From Multifurca ochricompacta (taxonomy: Eukaryota > Basidiomycota > Agaricomycetes > Russulales > Russulaceae): 64,000 bases of DNA. The notes beneath the pieces were generated by a model, which was not told the origin of the DNA, searched no databases, and was given only the letters and a program-made list of their open reading frames with translations. Positions within the stretch are counted from its first letter, which is position 1. The number at the start of each line of letters is the position of its first letter. Made by a program: the position numbers and the translations under genes. Location of the stretch: assembly GCA_022496185.1 (NCBI GenBank), contig WTXG01000013.1, forward strand, positions 372,001 to 436,000, read 5' to 3'. Positions 45,502 through 57,600 of this stretch are shown in pieces.

Positions 45502-47592
45502 TTAGATCTTGAACCCGCCCGTAAGACGCATGACGTTAAAAGGATCATACCCCTTCTAATCCCTCGCAACCGCTTCAGGTTATCGCCATACAACTTCTCC
45601 AGCGGCGTTCCAAAGAGGGCATAGTTGGGATAATGCGCCGCGTTCCTCACGTCTTGGCCGTCTTTTATTCCGGCTTCGATCACCGACTCGCTCAGTTGGC
45701 GCATGTTGTCGTACATATACTTGTCGAGGGATTTGTCGGACCACCCGAAATAGAGGCTTGACGGGTGGACAATCTGGGAACGATCGGGAGGGTACGCGGA
45801 TGGTTCTCCGTGTGTGAGGAAATCGGACTCGAACGGATCGAGGCTGAAGACGATCAGTAGGTCACTGTCACGCTTGCTAAGTTTGTCACCCCAAGACTGT
45901 TGTTACACACATAATAGCATCAGATTTCATAAAAGGGGGGGAAGATAGAAGAGAACACTTTGATAGCTCACCTGAAGGTCGTTGATGACCGCTTTCAGGA
46001 ACGGCGCTGTGTAACGCAACACAGGAATGCCGTCGAAATAAACCCTTTTTTGTTTGAAAAGTGGGCAGAAGGTTCGACGGTAGGTCTAACGAACATGTGC
46101 TTACCGCTCGTATTCAGACGGGGGGATGCTCAAAACGAAATGTGTGAAAGAACCCTCAATGATGGACTTGACAGAATTTGGTAGTTTCAACAGATCATCG
46201 TAGAGGCCATCAGGAGGCTTTGGTCCATCGTAGAAGAGCACCATACCAAACACAACCTGCCCCAGTCATCAATGAAACAAGTTGCGCGTGAAGGCCCCCA
46301 TGTCTTCTTACCGTGCCGTTACTATATGTTATCTCCCCCAATTGCGATCCCTTATGATCGTGCTCTTTCGAGAGGAAATCAGCGAATGCTGTATAGGCCG
46401 GTTCTATCTGGTCTCCTTCGAAGCCCAGAACAGCCCCCTAGGTTGTCCACACCATCAAAACACGAAACATAATCCCTGAAAGGGAGGCAAAGACGTACCC
46501 AAACATCCGTTTGTTTATGTGTTTTAAAAGTGAACTTTGTAACAATTCCCTGATTGATAACGAAATGATCGCCAGTATTGTAGATCATCAATCCTCGTCA
46601 AACTCACGTAATTGTTCATTCCTCCCTAATGTTTGGGATTGCCGCTGTGAGACCACTACATCTAGAGCTGCTGTTTAAATGTACCTTGAGTGCGAAAAAG
46701 AGATCCTCGTCCTTCTCGGTCAACACCTTGACCTCCCCGTTTGGCAACACGAGTTCAAATGCCGTGACGGTGTCCACCGTGAGCCCATACTGGTTGGTCT
46801 TCCAAGAATACCCTACCGCATAAAAATAATGACCGAAGCAATGAGATACATAAGTAAGACACTGGAATGAAGCTGACCTCCGCCAAGCGTGAAGCCCGCA
46901 AGGCCAACACCGACCAGACGACCTCCGACAACGTTGAGGCCCTTGGGAACGAGGTAAGAGTACACATCAGTCCAAGTAAGCCCTGCTCCGATATCGACAG
47001 TCCCAGAATCCTCGTGGATAACAATATCGTCGAATCGGGACATCGAGATATGCACACCGGGAGTTGACGAAAAGCCGGGATTTGCAGTATGCCCAGAGCA
47101 CTTGACCGCAAAGGGCGTGTGCGAGAAGCCGAGTTCGCGAAGCTTGGCAGGTGTCCCGAATTAGCGTTGCCAGCGAGTGCGTAGAGCCGACATAGGTAAG
47201 GGGGCCTACTTACAATGAGGCCAACATCATGGGGCGTACCGGGCCTCACTGAGCACGCGGATATTTCACTGCTCGAATTGGCCCAATGAGAAATATCTTC
47301 GTTGAATTCCGGAGACTCTTTCAGTGAAATTCTCGTATCAGCAGCAGCGGATGAAAGGCGCGCGCCATGAGGTGCAGGAGAGGGGTAAAGGACATGGAAG
47401 GATACCTGGATGGAAAACTTGCGAGGCAGGCGAGATCGATTTTGCTATAGCCTCACAGGTAAGCTGGTAATCATGAGTCAGAGGTGCCTGAGCGACGGGA
47501 TCATCGACATCCCAATTGAGCTGTCCTTTCACAGTCGCGACAAGGAAGGCGGAAAGAACAAGAGCATGACCCAGAAAAGCGGGTTTCAGCAT
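45502..47592 (-). CDS. Secreted FAD-linked oxidase, berberine-bridge (BBE)-like
   Basis: Minus-strand gene with about eight exons. ATG at 47590-47592 opens a signal peptide (KPAFLGHALVLSAFLVATVKG). The FAD-binding PCMH domain follows: VKCSGHTANPGFSS (the His is the likely covalent FAD site), ISMSRFDDIVI, VDIGAGLTWTDVYSYL, GGRLVGVGLAGFTLGGG, NQYGLTVDTVTAFELVLPNG, MNNY then GIVTKFTFK. The substrate domain has LFYDGPKPPDGLYDD, GEPSAYPPDRS and the BBE tail (YPNYALFGTPLEKLYG). The closing NVMRLTGGFKI is one frame off from about 45535, before TAA 45502-45504. Enzymes of this family oxidise sugars, alcohols or alkaloid-like substrates with O2; the substrate cannot be predicted. Confidence 0.85.
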
Positions 47593-47599
47593 GATTGCA

Positions 47600-48950
47600 G
47601 GACGGGTTATAAGAGCCCGTGGCGGAAGTATATGCTGAAGGAGCCCTATTCGCAGCCTTTATACTCATCTCATTCATACCCGAAGATTCCACGGGGTGAA
47701 AGAGAACACAGGTACATAGAGGTGCATATTGATGAACCTCAGCGAATGAAGAACGATATCATTAATCCTGGAACTGTCTATGCGCGCCATATCAGTGACC
47801 CTTTAGTTTGGGATGGCTCCACTCAAACCATCGGGTACCGAAATGAAGTGTGGTCGGTCTGTTGTCGGTCTGATTGGGAGTATAACTCCAGCAAGAGCGC
47901 CACGCCGGTGCCACACTTTCCATGAGCATGAGTTATAACCATCGTGATTTAATTTAAAAAAATGCTACTTATATTCGTGAGTTGAGGAGTTAGACGTTAG
48001 CTAGACACAAATTGTTGAACGTGAACATGACACCAAGATGTTCCAATGTCACCTTTTAACTTCGTGAGTGACTTGATAATACAAACATGGAAAGGAAATA
48101 AATGCAAAGACAGAACCGCTGGTGTCTCCGCAACGCCCCCAACTTTGTACAATCAGATCATTCAAACCACTTCCATGCCTCCTGGCACGTACAAGCAAGT
48201 GCCCGTGCGTGCCAATCACGGACCCCTGGTGGGTTATTATTTTTCAAATGTTTTCAAGCGTTCTGCGCGTCATTTTGATTCCAGTCGGAAAAAGTCGTCA
48301 GCCTGAAAAATCACTCTCGTACTCATCCACCTCCTCCGTCTCATTGAAATGCAGTAACGCCGGTAATAAATGCATGTGCGTTTGAAAGGCGACGGAAGAA
48401 AGTGTCAGATAAGCATAACTCGGGTGCGGCATAGTACGGGCGACAAAATAGTACCTTCCCTGCATTTTGGCGTTCCAAGGCCCGGCCCTTATTTATGAGC
48501 ACGATCATGTTGGCTAAACCCGGTCGATGAACGATAACAGCGAGAGAAGTACCTTCCGTCTGGTCTCTGGCTTGCAGGAATAATCAAGTCGCCGTTAGGC
48601 GCGACCACGATTCCCGCGAGAGCGGCATCAGTGGCAATAGGGCCGCCTTCGCGTGCGACATGTTAAGTGCTATTTCTCCTGAGACGTGCAGCCAAAAGGG
48701 TCGTTGGAAAGAAACCAGGTGCGAGGCCTTCCCTCTTGAGCTCCTGAACCCTTTCATCGTCATGTTGTGAAGGGGTCTTCCAGAATGCGCAGGCCACATC
48801 CACCTTTGCTGGGTCTAACGGCGCAGCGGGTTCCCCAAGGTGGCAGTGTGTGGCACGAACTGGATACCATGTAGTCGCGTGAGGGAACGGATCAACTAGA
48901 GGTAGGCAAAAATGGAATCGCGAAATTTGCAAACACTACCGATCCAAAGA
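47600..48950. other. Region without a clear gene
   Basis: Short frames on both strands. On the minus strand near 48560-48660, a stretch including GIVVAPNGDLIIPASQRPDG recalls the N-terminus of Mago-binding PYM proteins, but nothing convincing continues it. I leave it unassigned. Confidence 0.4.
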
Positions 48951-48959
48951 CTTCAATTC

Positions 48960-49833
48960 TTTCTACGTTCGTTTACGTCCCTGGAGAAGTATGGTCAGAC
49001 GTCGCTTGTCGCGCCGCGGCTAAAGCTCGGTTGTTACGACTACTTCCGTATTCTACGACGGTCCCGTACCTCCGCCTGGGATTTTCGATGGTTTCATTGA
49101 TCTCCTGACTCTTCAGCGGGATTTGTCAACTAGGCCGTTCCTGGATCTTGTTAAGAGTCAAGTCTCCCGAACCATACCTACTGGCGTGCAGTGAGCGACT
49201 TGTGGACCTTATATACCGGAATCTGTTCTCATTTAAATATTAGTGGCCTCGTTCGTGGGTTCGGACCTACTCGGTATTCGCTCTCCTACCTCGACGACAT
49301 GATCGGGCAGATTTTGATATGGATATTCTTGATTATTATTTTTATTAAGTGTGATAGCCAAGTGTGCACTAGTATTGGTAAGCTCACTGATTGACCTGAA
49401 AGTGTGGGTGTTGGCTGCCGTTAAACCCTTTACCGGTGGCATGCTCAGCCATGGCGGTCCATCCGCCTACCCTCCGGATCGCTCCCAAACTTTCTTCTCG
49501 TCAGCTTTGGGCTATACGTGGTCAAATTCCTCTGTGGATGAGATCATGACCCGCGCCATACGCAAGAATGCAGACAATCTGCAAGCCGCGGCTCTCAAGG
49601 AAGGGCAGAATGTGGCGCATGTCGTGGTGTACCCGAACTATTCGCTACTCGATACCCTGCTGAAGGACATGTACGGGAATAACGTGAACAGGTTAGGGAA
49701 GCTGAAACGGACCATCGACCATAAAAATATAATGGGTCTCGCTGGCGGGTTCAAGTGCGGCAGTATGTCTGAAAACCCTACTTCCTGGCTGTTATGTGAC
49801 AAAGACATTGGCCATTATATAAGCAAGTTATGA
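48960..49833 (+). pseudogene. FAD-linked oxidase relic, C-terminal part
   Basis: Plus-strand remnant of a second berberine-bridge-type oxidase. The stretch at about 49045-49195 encodes SVFYDGPVPPPGIFDGFI. The frame 49351-49833 has HGGPSAYPPDRSQTFFSS, a Trp/Ser-rich segment, and VVYPNYSLLDTLLKDMYG, ending near NIMGLAGGFKCG. The family end motif is present but followed by extra residues and no proper stop nearby. Together with 44790-45240 it covers much of a gene missing its start and about 60 central residues. Confidence 0.75.
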
Positions 49834-50834
49834 TCCAATCAATTCAAAAAAAATTCAATGAAACATTGGGAGCATGACCTTGATTTGTTCGGGGTGCTTG
49901 TCATTGTGACAACCTCATGAGATCTCATACACCATCAGTGCTCATTTATGATTATGAATGATCATGACACACTCTAGGTGGTGTTGTTTTGTAAACCTTC
50001 ACTGTTACAAGTAGTTATCTTTCCTGCATGGGCAATGCGGCCTATTGAACGAGCGCCCACTTGGTAGCATAACAAACTGAATGGTGTAGTGAAGTGATGA
50101 CGGTATGACATGTGCTATGCTATTTTAGTACTATTGACCGGATCACCGGATCGACTTTGCTCCATTTGGGGTCCTGCCGTGCGCCGGGTGTGTGGCGCGG
50201 CAGAACAAACCAAAAACAAACAAAACAGCACAATTTCTATTCATGAACGAAACCCCCGATCCAATCAATCCGAAGGGGCCATCTTATGGAAGGACGAGAT
50301 AAGGCCATGGAAGCGTTTAATGACCGGTAAGAATGGCTACGGACGTGAGCAATGCATAGTAAAGTGAGGGTAAGATTAAGCTGATTCCAGCTCGCGCGAC
50401 GTCTTATCTGATTTTTTTGTTGGAGCCGTATGCACTACCGTTCACGTATGCGCGATTTGTTACCGTTCCGAGAACTCGACAAATGACCCGCAGTTATGCC
50501 CCAAATCCAGGTGAGTCGAGCGGAGCCTTGTGGGTGCATAAGGTTAAGGAGAGAGAAAAAAAATAAAAGAATGGAACGAATCGAGGCGTTCCTTTAGCTC
50601 CAAGAACGCAAACACGAGAATGAGTTGATGTTAAGGCTTTTTTTGAAGCCCTCGGCGAATGTGAAAACACACCGTACATATGATTTCTATCTGCATATCA
50701 CATTATACTATCTATCTAATTCAAGTTACCTGGGCCACTGGAACGGAAGGACACAAGAGCTAGCCCGACAATAAAGGGTGGTGACATTGTGGAGCAACTG
50801 CTTCTTGGAACTCACCAATACTAGCAGTATCTCA
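49834..50834. other. Intergenic region, no gene recognised
   Basis: AT-rich, only short frames. Nothing supports a gene. Confidence 0.5.
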
Positions 50835-53036
50835 TCACGCCCCCATGATCAGAGAGTCCGAGATAAGTTCTTCTGCCCTCTTATCCCTAGGAATGAAAGA
50901 GCATGGGAACTGAGTCGGCCGACTAGAGAAGTAATCAGTTTTTGTTTTCAGGCTCTGCCTCGTTTTGACCGAAAAAAAAGACGCCAACATTACCTTACGA
51001 GGTTTCCGGTATAGTTGTACTCAGAAGGACCCTTTACACCTTCTTCACCTTTTGGTCCTCTCTTGATGTCAAAAGCCGAGAGCAGAGAAGCGATAACTAT
51101 AAACAACGTCGCGTCGACAAAGTACCTTCCAGGGCAAATACGTCTTCCATATCCAAATGCCGCTGACAAAGTAGGGTCGTCGCGCGCACTCCCATCGGGG
51201 TTGATATAACGCTCGGGTTTGAAGGCGTCTGGTTCCGGATATGCCTCTGGGTCATGGAAGATTGCCCTGCGATATGTTTAGAACCACCCTAAATGGATCC
51301 AGTGGATTGCATACCAGGTATTTCCGATCACCAACGCGCCTAATAGGGGGATATGCGCATGCGTGGCCAAACGTTATACTAAGATGAACCTGGCGCAACA
51401 AGACAACACACACCTTTCGGTATGAAATATCCCTCGTACACGTCATCCTTTGTCGTTGCGTGAGGAACAGCTTTCCGATCATCAAATTCTCCGCTATCTG
51501 ATATTGTTCTAGTCCAAACTCACCTAGAGGCCCAACAGGCTTCCACCTTAGAGTTTCCTTGCACAACGCTTCAATAAACGGCAAGCTTGGACGATCCTCA
51601 AAAGTAGGGAGCCGTTCTCTCCCCGTAACGGCGTCAAGTTCGTCTTGCGCCTTCTTCTGGATTTCGGGGTGGAGCAAGATCGCTACCAAAAAGGTCATGA
51701 TGGCAGCCACCGTCTAAAAAATAGAAGGGTTGAGTCTGCCGACATGTTTACAAATCAAGGGTTTGCGATCTCGTACCGTCTCCGCCCCAGCTGTGGACAA
51801 TCATGTCAACGTAGTCCCATTGCCCTTGGACATTATTACAGACCTGTGTACAACGTTCCCAGGGCCCCAAGCATGGCTTGCTCCGCTTTGTCATGTTCTG
51901 TTCCGGTTAGCTTTTCTAATTCTTTAAGCTGATCGAGAGCAAGGGATGGTTGCGCGGTGCCGTTGAGCTATAGGCCCGGGGTGAACTCTCCAGGAATTTC
52001 TACCACAAATTTCTTACTTACAATACCGCGTTTTACAAAATCGATTGGATCATTGATGACCTCTTGCCCTATATCGTAAGCAAACCGGGCAAGCGGTTTG
52101 TAACTGAACCATGGTAACCATTCAGGGATGTGCCGCACTAAGGAGATTACCGTAAGTTAAATACCCCTCTCTCCCCTGTACATGAGAGATGAAACAGTAC
52201 AAAAGGGAAGATTGTTGACAAGAAGAGCGCCTGGAAGCGTAACTTCTCTTGAAATTTTGGTCAACTTTTGAGCAGCGTGGATTTTCCGGTCGTCAGGCCC
52301 TTGGACTTCATAACCATACCCCATAGCCAGTATCATCTCTCCCTGAAGGCTGTAGGGAAATTAAGACCAGCACCTTTCAGATAGGCGTCTCACTAACAGT
52401 TCAATGTGTGCTTCCCATTCATTGGGTCGCGTCAACATCCGATTGAGGAGTACGCGTGCCTGTGTCTGTTGCATAGGGCGATACTTTGCTGCAGGCCCCG
52501 GGCGGAGCCCACGATCAAGAATCTTGCGCCCTAGACGCCAAATCTCAGAATATCTTGCAAACGCCATATTCCACTGCCATTCTGCCCTGAGCCGTGTCAG
52601 CCTAAAAAATAAAGTGAAAATTTGAAACCCAAGCAACGTACATTTCGTGGAATGGGACCACGGTACGATCGGAGTAGATGTCGCCACGTTTCTCGAGCAA
52701 ATCTTTTACGGACTTGAGATTGTTTAATACCACGATGACTTGGCCAAAAACGTGGAAGGACAATATAGGCCCTGACCGTTCTTGTTATAAACGAGTAGAA
52801 AGAACACACGTTGTCGAGGAGTGATTCGTACCATATGTCTTTGATAATTTGGTATATGCAAGCCATGAAAATTCCTGGGGAATATCTCTGATGTTTCCGA
52901 TAATGGGCAGAGGTCGAGGACCGGGAGGGTAAGATAGTCCACCCCGCCTTCGACGGCTATGGATGGCCTGGACAGCGACGAGGAGAGAGAGGAAGACAAG
53001 TAAATCAACGAAGATGGTCCCAGTTGCGAATGCCAT
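50835..53036 (-). CDS. Cytochrome P450 monooxygenase
   Basis: Minus-strand gene with about ten introns, ATG at 53036 (an in-frame ATG at 53051 is an alternative) and TGA at 50835-50837. The N-terminal anchor (TIFVDLLVFLSLLVAVQAI) is followed by the proline hinge YPPGPRPLPIIGN. Further in: the C-helix region (WRLGRKILDRGLRP), I-helix AGAETT with FLVAILLHPEIQKKAQDELD, the K-helix ExxR in KETLRWKP, the PERF-like FKPERYINPDG, and the heme loop FGYGRRICPG whose Cys binds iron. The end, CSFIPRDKRAEELI, is typical of agaricomycete family members. It acts at the ER with a P450 reductase; substrate unknown. It lies about 3 kb from the FAD oxidase gene. Confidence 0.9.
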
Positions 53037-53051
53037 GTTTGTGGAGGTCAA

Positions 53052-54160
53052 GTGGTCGAACCATCGAGCTTTTTTATGTCAACAACTAGCATGATTGCTC
53101 CATTCTGCTATTTCTATTTTTATTCAAGTCCAAGTTCCATTGTCTAGGGCTGAGGTATCCCGGCACGAGGCCGAACTCCATGCTTCGGCGAAATCCTTGG
53201 AGTGAACTAGGGAGAGAGACTAGCGAGATTTTTTCTTATTTTTTTCCGATATAGTCTCTGGTCTGTATTCATGCAAGTGAAGTCTCAACACAGCTATGGT
53301 GAAGTAACATTAGTTATAGACCCCTGGCACCACCGGTCATCCGTGGTCTCGTGCGCGCTTTAGGAAAATGACGGTAAGGGTTGTGTGGTATGAAGGGGTC
53401 GTCAAGGGGTCATCTTCTCTCCGAGTTACGAGACTGAAAGCAAGCTACCAGCGGAGCGGATCCTGAGACGACCCGTATTATGCGCGAGCTCGTATGCACC
53501 GGAGCCACTTACTTTTACTTACTTTGCCCCGTTAAGTAGTCTCACCGTCTTGAGTAGAAAGATTGCATCTAATTACTTTTAAAGTGCTCGACTTTACCCT
53601 AGCAGATAGTAGCACAGAGAATTGAATTGCGAGGTTTCTCCACATCCTTTCCGAGTTCATCAAATTCTTTGAGACAACCCCTGGATCGACGACATGGATG
53701 CAAGTTGTTGAGATTGAATGCGCGCTGTAGGAAAGCTACTGAATGTCAAGGAGGTCCGGAATGTTAAAGGTTGCAAGCAGGAAATAGGGAAATGAGACAC
53801 AATCGACTATTCCCGTCACATCTTGTCATTCTACCTAGTGAGCCCAGAACTCAAGCTGTTCGCGTCGACGTGGAGTTAAAGTTAGAGAGTGGGTGTAAGA
53901 GGTCGCGGAGCAGAAGATGAGGAGGCGCCCTGATTTATTATATAATAAAAATAAAAGTAAAACACATCAATGGCATTAACAAACATGGGAATTCGCACGG
54001 AGAAGGAGGGAACGGTTCCCATGCCGCTCCTTTTTCCCGTGGATGGCTCATGTGCACGTTCGTCGTTGTCGTTGACACATAAAGCTAGCTCCGTGACAAG
54101 AATGATCCAACCCTTCCACTTCTTTCCGATTAGTGGGTTCTATTCCTCAGAGTCGTAATA
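53052..54160. other. Intergenic region, no gene recognised
   Basis: Upstream regions of two divergent genes (P450 and phosphoesterase). No coding frame of note. Confidence 0.5.
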
Positions 54161-56887
54161 ATGCGTGCCAATGCCTTTACGCTCGGAGCTGTGCTCACCC
54201 TGGTTGTATCAGCAAGAACCAGTGGGGCTTGTCCGGATGGGGAACATGAACATGCATACGAGCGACGTGCCGAACCCATAGTTCATCTCACACCACCTTC
54301 GCGGCCACTCGTTTGGGGAGATATCAATATCATCCATACTACAGACAGTCATGGGTGGTTACTCGGACATCAAAAGGCATCCTTCCCGGAACCTAGTTAC
54401 AGGTGATTGGCTTATTGTAAAGTAAGCGAATGTTAACGCTGATTCCTTTTTTTTTTTCTAAGTGGGGATTTTGGTGACTTTGCATCCTTTGTGGCGCATA
54501 TGAAAAAAATTGCCGAGGTAGGTCAGGGAGGGAGGGGGGAGTAATGGGTGGTGGTGACTGACTGAATCGTGTGATGATTTGACCTAAATTTTAGGAGAAA
54601 GACGTTGATTTGTTGTTGGTTGACTCTGGCGACCTCCATGACGGTACGATCATTCCTCTTTGCGAACTTTGTGAACTGACAATTGCGATAGGTACCGGTC
54701 TCGTTGATGGTTTCCCACCGGGTGGCATCGACGCCCATGATGTATGCATCCTCTCTGCCTACATCTGCTAAAATTCACCGTCTAAAAAGGCCAACAAATT
54801 CTTCGACCAACTACCCTACGACGTACTTGCCATCGGAAAGTGCGTTTTTTTTTTAATTTAAAATTTTTTATGTTTTGTTAATTGGGATTTTCTAACGCGG
54901 TCGTCTGCACAAAGTCACGAGTTGTACATCTATGCGAACGCGCTTGACATGCATTTGAACTTTGCTCCAAAGTTCCACGGCCGTTATCTTTCGTCAAACG
55001 TCAACATCACCGTTGCCGGTCCAGGTGGTACACCAGTCAGCGTGCCTGTTGGAAGTCAGTTGTATTGATCGATGATCAAATCATGCATCATCTAACATAT
55101 GCGTGTTTACGTAGGTCGCTTCGCCAAGTTCAAGACGCGAAAGTGGGTACATCCGAAGCATGCGTAGGGGTACAGGTTGACGTCTCGTGTCGTCTAGGGG
55201 TCGCAAGGTCACATCTCTTGGCGTCCTCTTTGACTTTACCGGCAACGATCACAATACCACTGTACAAAAGGTGGAGGATATGGTGAATGAAGCCTGGGTA
55301 AGTTAAATCCCTCTTTCACGCTTCACTCTCCTTAGCTCATTCTAATTAACCGTTATAGTTTGCTGATGCGATCAAGGAAGAGCCCGACTTCTTCCTCCTT
55401 GTTGGGTACGTTCCCCTTTTTCTCTCATCGTAGGACTGAACTTTGACTATTAAAGGCATATGCCCGTGGCACGTGACAAATGTGAGGTTACTCTCATGAC
55501 GCATTTAAGCCTGCCCTGGCTTTATTAACACCTGGGCAGGGCCACTTGTCTTCAACGCAGTCCGGGCTGTACATCCGACCACTCCAATTTTAATCTTCGG
55601 GGGGCACTCGCACATCCGAGACTGTCGTAAGTATCGTAATCGTGGGCATCTTTTGCCTTGAACGGTCCCTTACACGTGCTCCAGTCCAGTTTGACGGGCG
55701 CTCAATCGCTCTCGAGAGTGGACGGTACATGGAAACCGTCGGTCAGTGGTTATCTGTACAAGTTGAAAGTAGTATTTCATTGAGCCTAACGCTTATACAG
55801 GTTTCTTGAGTGAGTAGGGTGAAGTTATTTAGCGATGGATGACTTATTGATCGGTTTCTAGGTGTGAATCTCGATCATCAAGGTAGCAAGGCAAACCTCA
55901 CGGTCAACCGTCGTTATCTTGACCCTAACCGTGTCACCTACGAGGTATGTCATTTCTGCCTGCGCACACCCCCATTTTGCACAGTGTATTGAATCTGGTT
56001 TCAGTTCCACTCGAACCGCCGTGACTCGTCTTTTGATAGTCCCCAGGGCCGAAAAATCACAAAGGGTCTTCAGGATTTGTCAAATCGATTCAATCTCGAC
56101 TTGAAGTTTGGAACCGCGCCACAGGATTACACCCTTTCGCGGGATCCCTTCCCATCGAATGGTTCGTTGCTAAGCCTCATCGTCGACCAGGTCCTCCCGA
56201 CCGCATTGACTGTCAACAACTCTCGGGCAAATATCCCGAATATCATCATCACCAACTCGGGAGGGCTCCGATTTGATATTTACGCGGGACCGTTCACGAA
56301 GAACGATCAGTTGACGGCGTCACCATTCACGGACGCGTTCCAGTATATACCCAACGTGCCGCTCAGCGTAGCAAAATCTGTCTTGCCGGTCCTGAATGGC
56401 GGGGGGAATAATGGGAGACGTGAGCTATCGTCTGCGGAGGAACGCTATGCGCGTGGGGACGTCGACGAACGGTACGGGAATTGGCTCGCGGAGATGCATG
56501 AGCGAGCTGGACCGGAACGACGCGCGGCGCAGAATTTGACGCTTGGATATGTGACTCAAGACGTGCGTGTGCTTTCTTCTTTCATTCCTTTTGCTTGGTT
56601 GTGACCACCTCTCCTTTGTATAGGCGTGTCCTGGTATTGGAGATGACACTCTGCACACGCCTCTGCCGTTCTTCCCTTCTCCGGGTTTTATAAGCTCGAC
56701 TCCACCAACGGGGAGTGTCGATACGGCGATCGACCTCGTATTTGTGGATTTTATTGCGAGTGAGGTGTTAAAAGTTCTCAATGGCTTGCAGACGACCAAG
56801 ACGTATACGAGCTCGGACGTGTTGTCTTATACGTCGATCTTGTTAAATGAGGTGCTGGGCGTGTTCGCGCAGGTAAAGTGGAACTGA
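54161..56887 (+). CDS. Secreted calcineurin-like phosphoesterase / 5'-nucleotidase family (Smn1-like)
   Basis: Gene of about twelve short exons. ATG at 54161 opens a signal peptide (NAFTLGAVLTLVVSARTSG). The metallophosphatase core motifs appear across exons: INIIHTTDSHGWLLGH (D-x-H), LLVDSGDLHDG (GD-x-D-like), AIGN then HELY (GNHE across an intron), LLVGHMPVARD and FGGHSHIRD (GHxH). The C-terminal nucleotidase domain has NIIITNSGGLRFDIY and FTDAFQYIPNVPL. The protein ends near LNEVLGVFAQVKWN. This pattern matches fungal proteins like yeast Smn1 (YHR202W), placed in vacuole or secretory lumen. One internal exon with its introns is duplicated as a relic at 40271-40410. Confidence 0.87.
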
Positions 56888-57129
56888 AACTGAACGACGG
56901 GCGACGATCAACTTTTCACTCTTGTGTCTTGTTCGTCTCATCTCCATCCGTCATCTCCTACCCTACCCCTACCCCTACCCCTAAAACAGGAGTTAAATTG
57001 ATATTTAAATTTATCGGAGTCTGAAATAGGAATATTATATTGACTTATTGACCTATAAAAGTAAAAGTGAAAGGGCAATAAAGTGTATGTATGCACAATT
57101 TAATGTGTTGATTTAGTTTTAGTTTTAGT

Positions 57130-57600
57130 TTCAGTTTTAGTTTAGTGTGTGTTCGTTGTCTTGTGCCCTCCCTCTCCCTCTCCCTCTCCCTCTCTCCCCC
57201 TTCCTCTCCATCTCTCCATCTCTCACTTCCTCCCCCCATTCTTTCTCTTTTCTTTTCCCCCTTCCGTTGTTCAACCTATTGGTTGAAAGCTTGCGCTCGC
57301 TTTTTCATTGTTGCAAGCGTAGGCCAGCTTTATCTATCTATCTATAAAGTACACCGCACCCCTCTCTTTTTTTGTTTTTCGTGCGTGTCTTTTTTTCTCT
57401 TCTTTTTTTATCCATCTACCAACTCCTCCACACTCTTTTCCCTCCTTCCCTCTATCCTCACATACCCTCCTTTTCTCCTTATTCAATTCATTTCTTTTTT
57501 TCCTCTGCCCCTCTGATCTATCTTCTTCTTCTCTACCGCTCTCTCCCGTCGTTCCCTTTTTTCTTTTTCCCTGTCCTTTTCCATCCACTTCCGTTTCGCA
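57130..57600 (+). promoter_or_regulatory. Pyrimidine-rich leader/promoter of the MRN1-like gene
   Basis: About 400 bp of C/T-rich sequence (CTCCCT and TTTTCTT repeats) directly before the ATG at 57601. Long CT-rich blocks before the start are common in highly expressed basidiomycete genes; function here is inference. Confidence 0.4.

Noticed and set aside
48550..48930. Possible PYM (Mago-binding) gene on the minus strand
   Set aside because: One short motif fits, but the following exons do not continue the conserved PYM pattern.
56960..56990. CCCCTA repeats resembling telomeric sequence
   Set aside because: Only about four imperfect units in a 3' flanking region; more likely a simple repeat than an interstitial telomere.
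57145..57516. Long Ser/Leu/Phe-rich frames in the CT-rich leader
   Set aside because: Produced by pyrimidine-rich low-complexity DNA before the MRN1 start, not by coding constraint.
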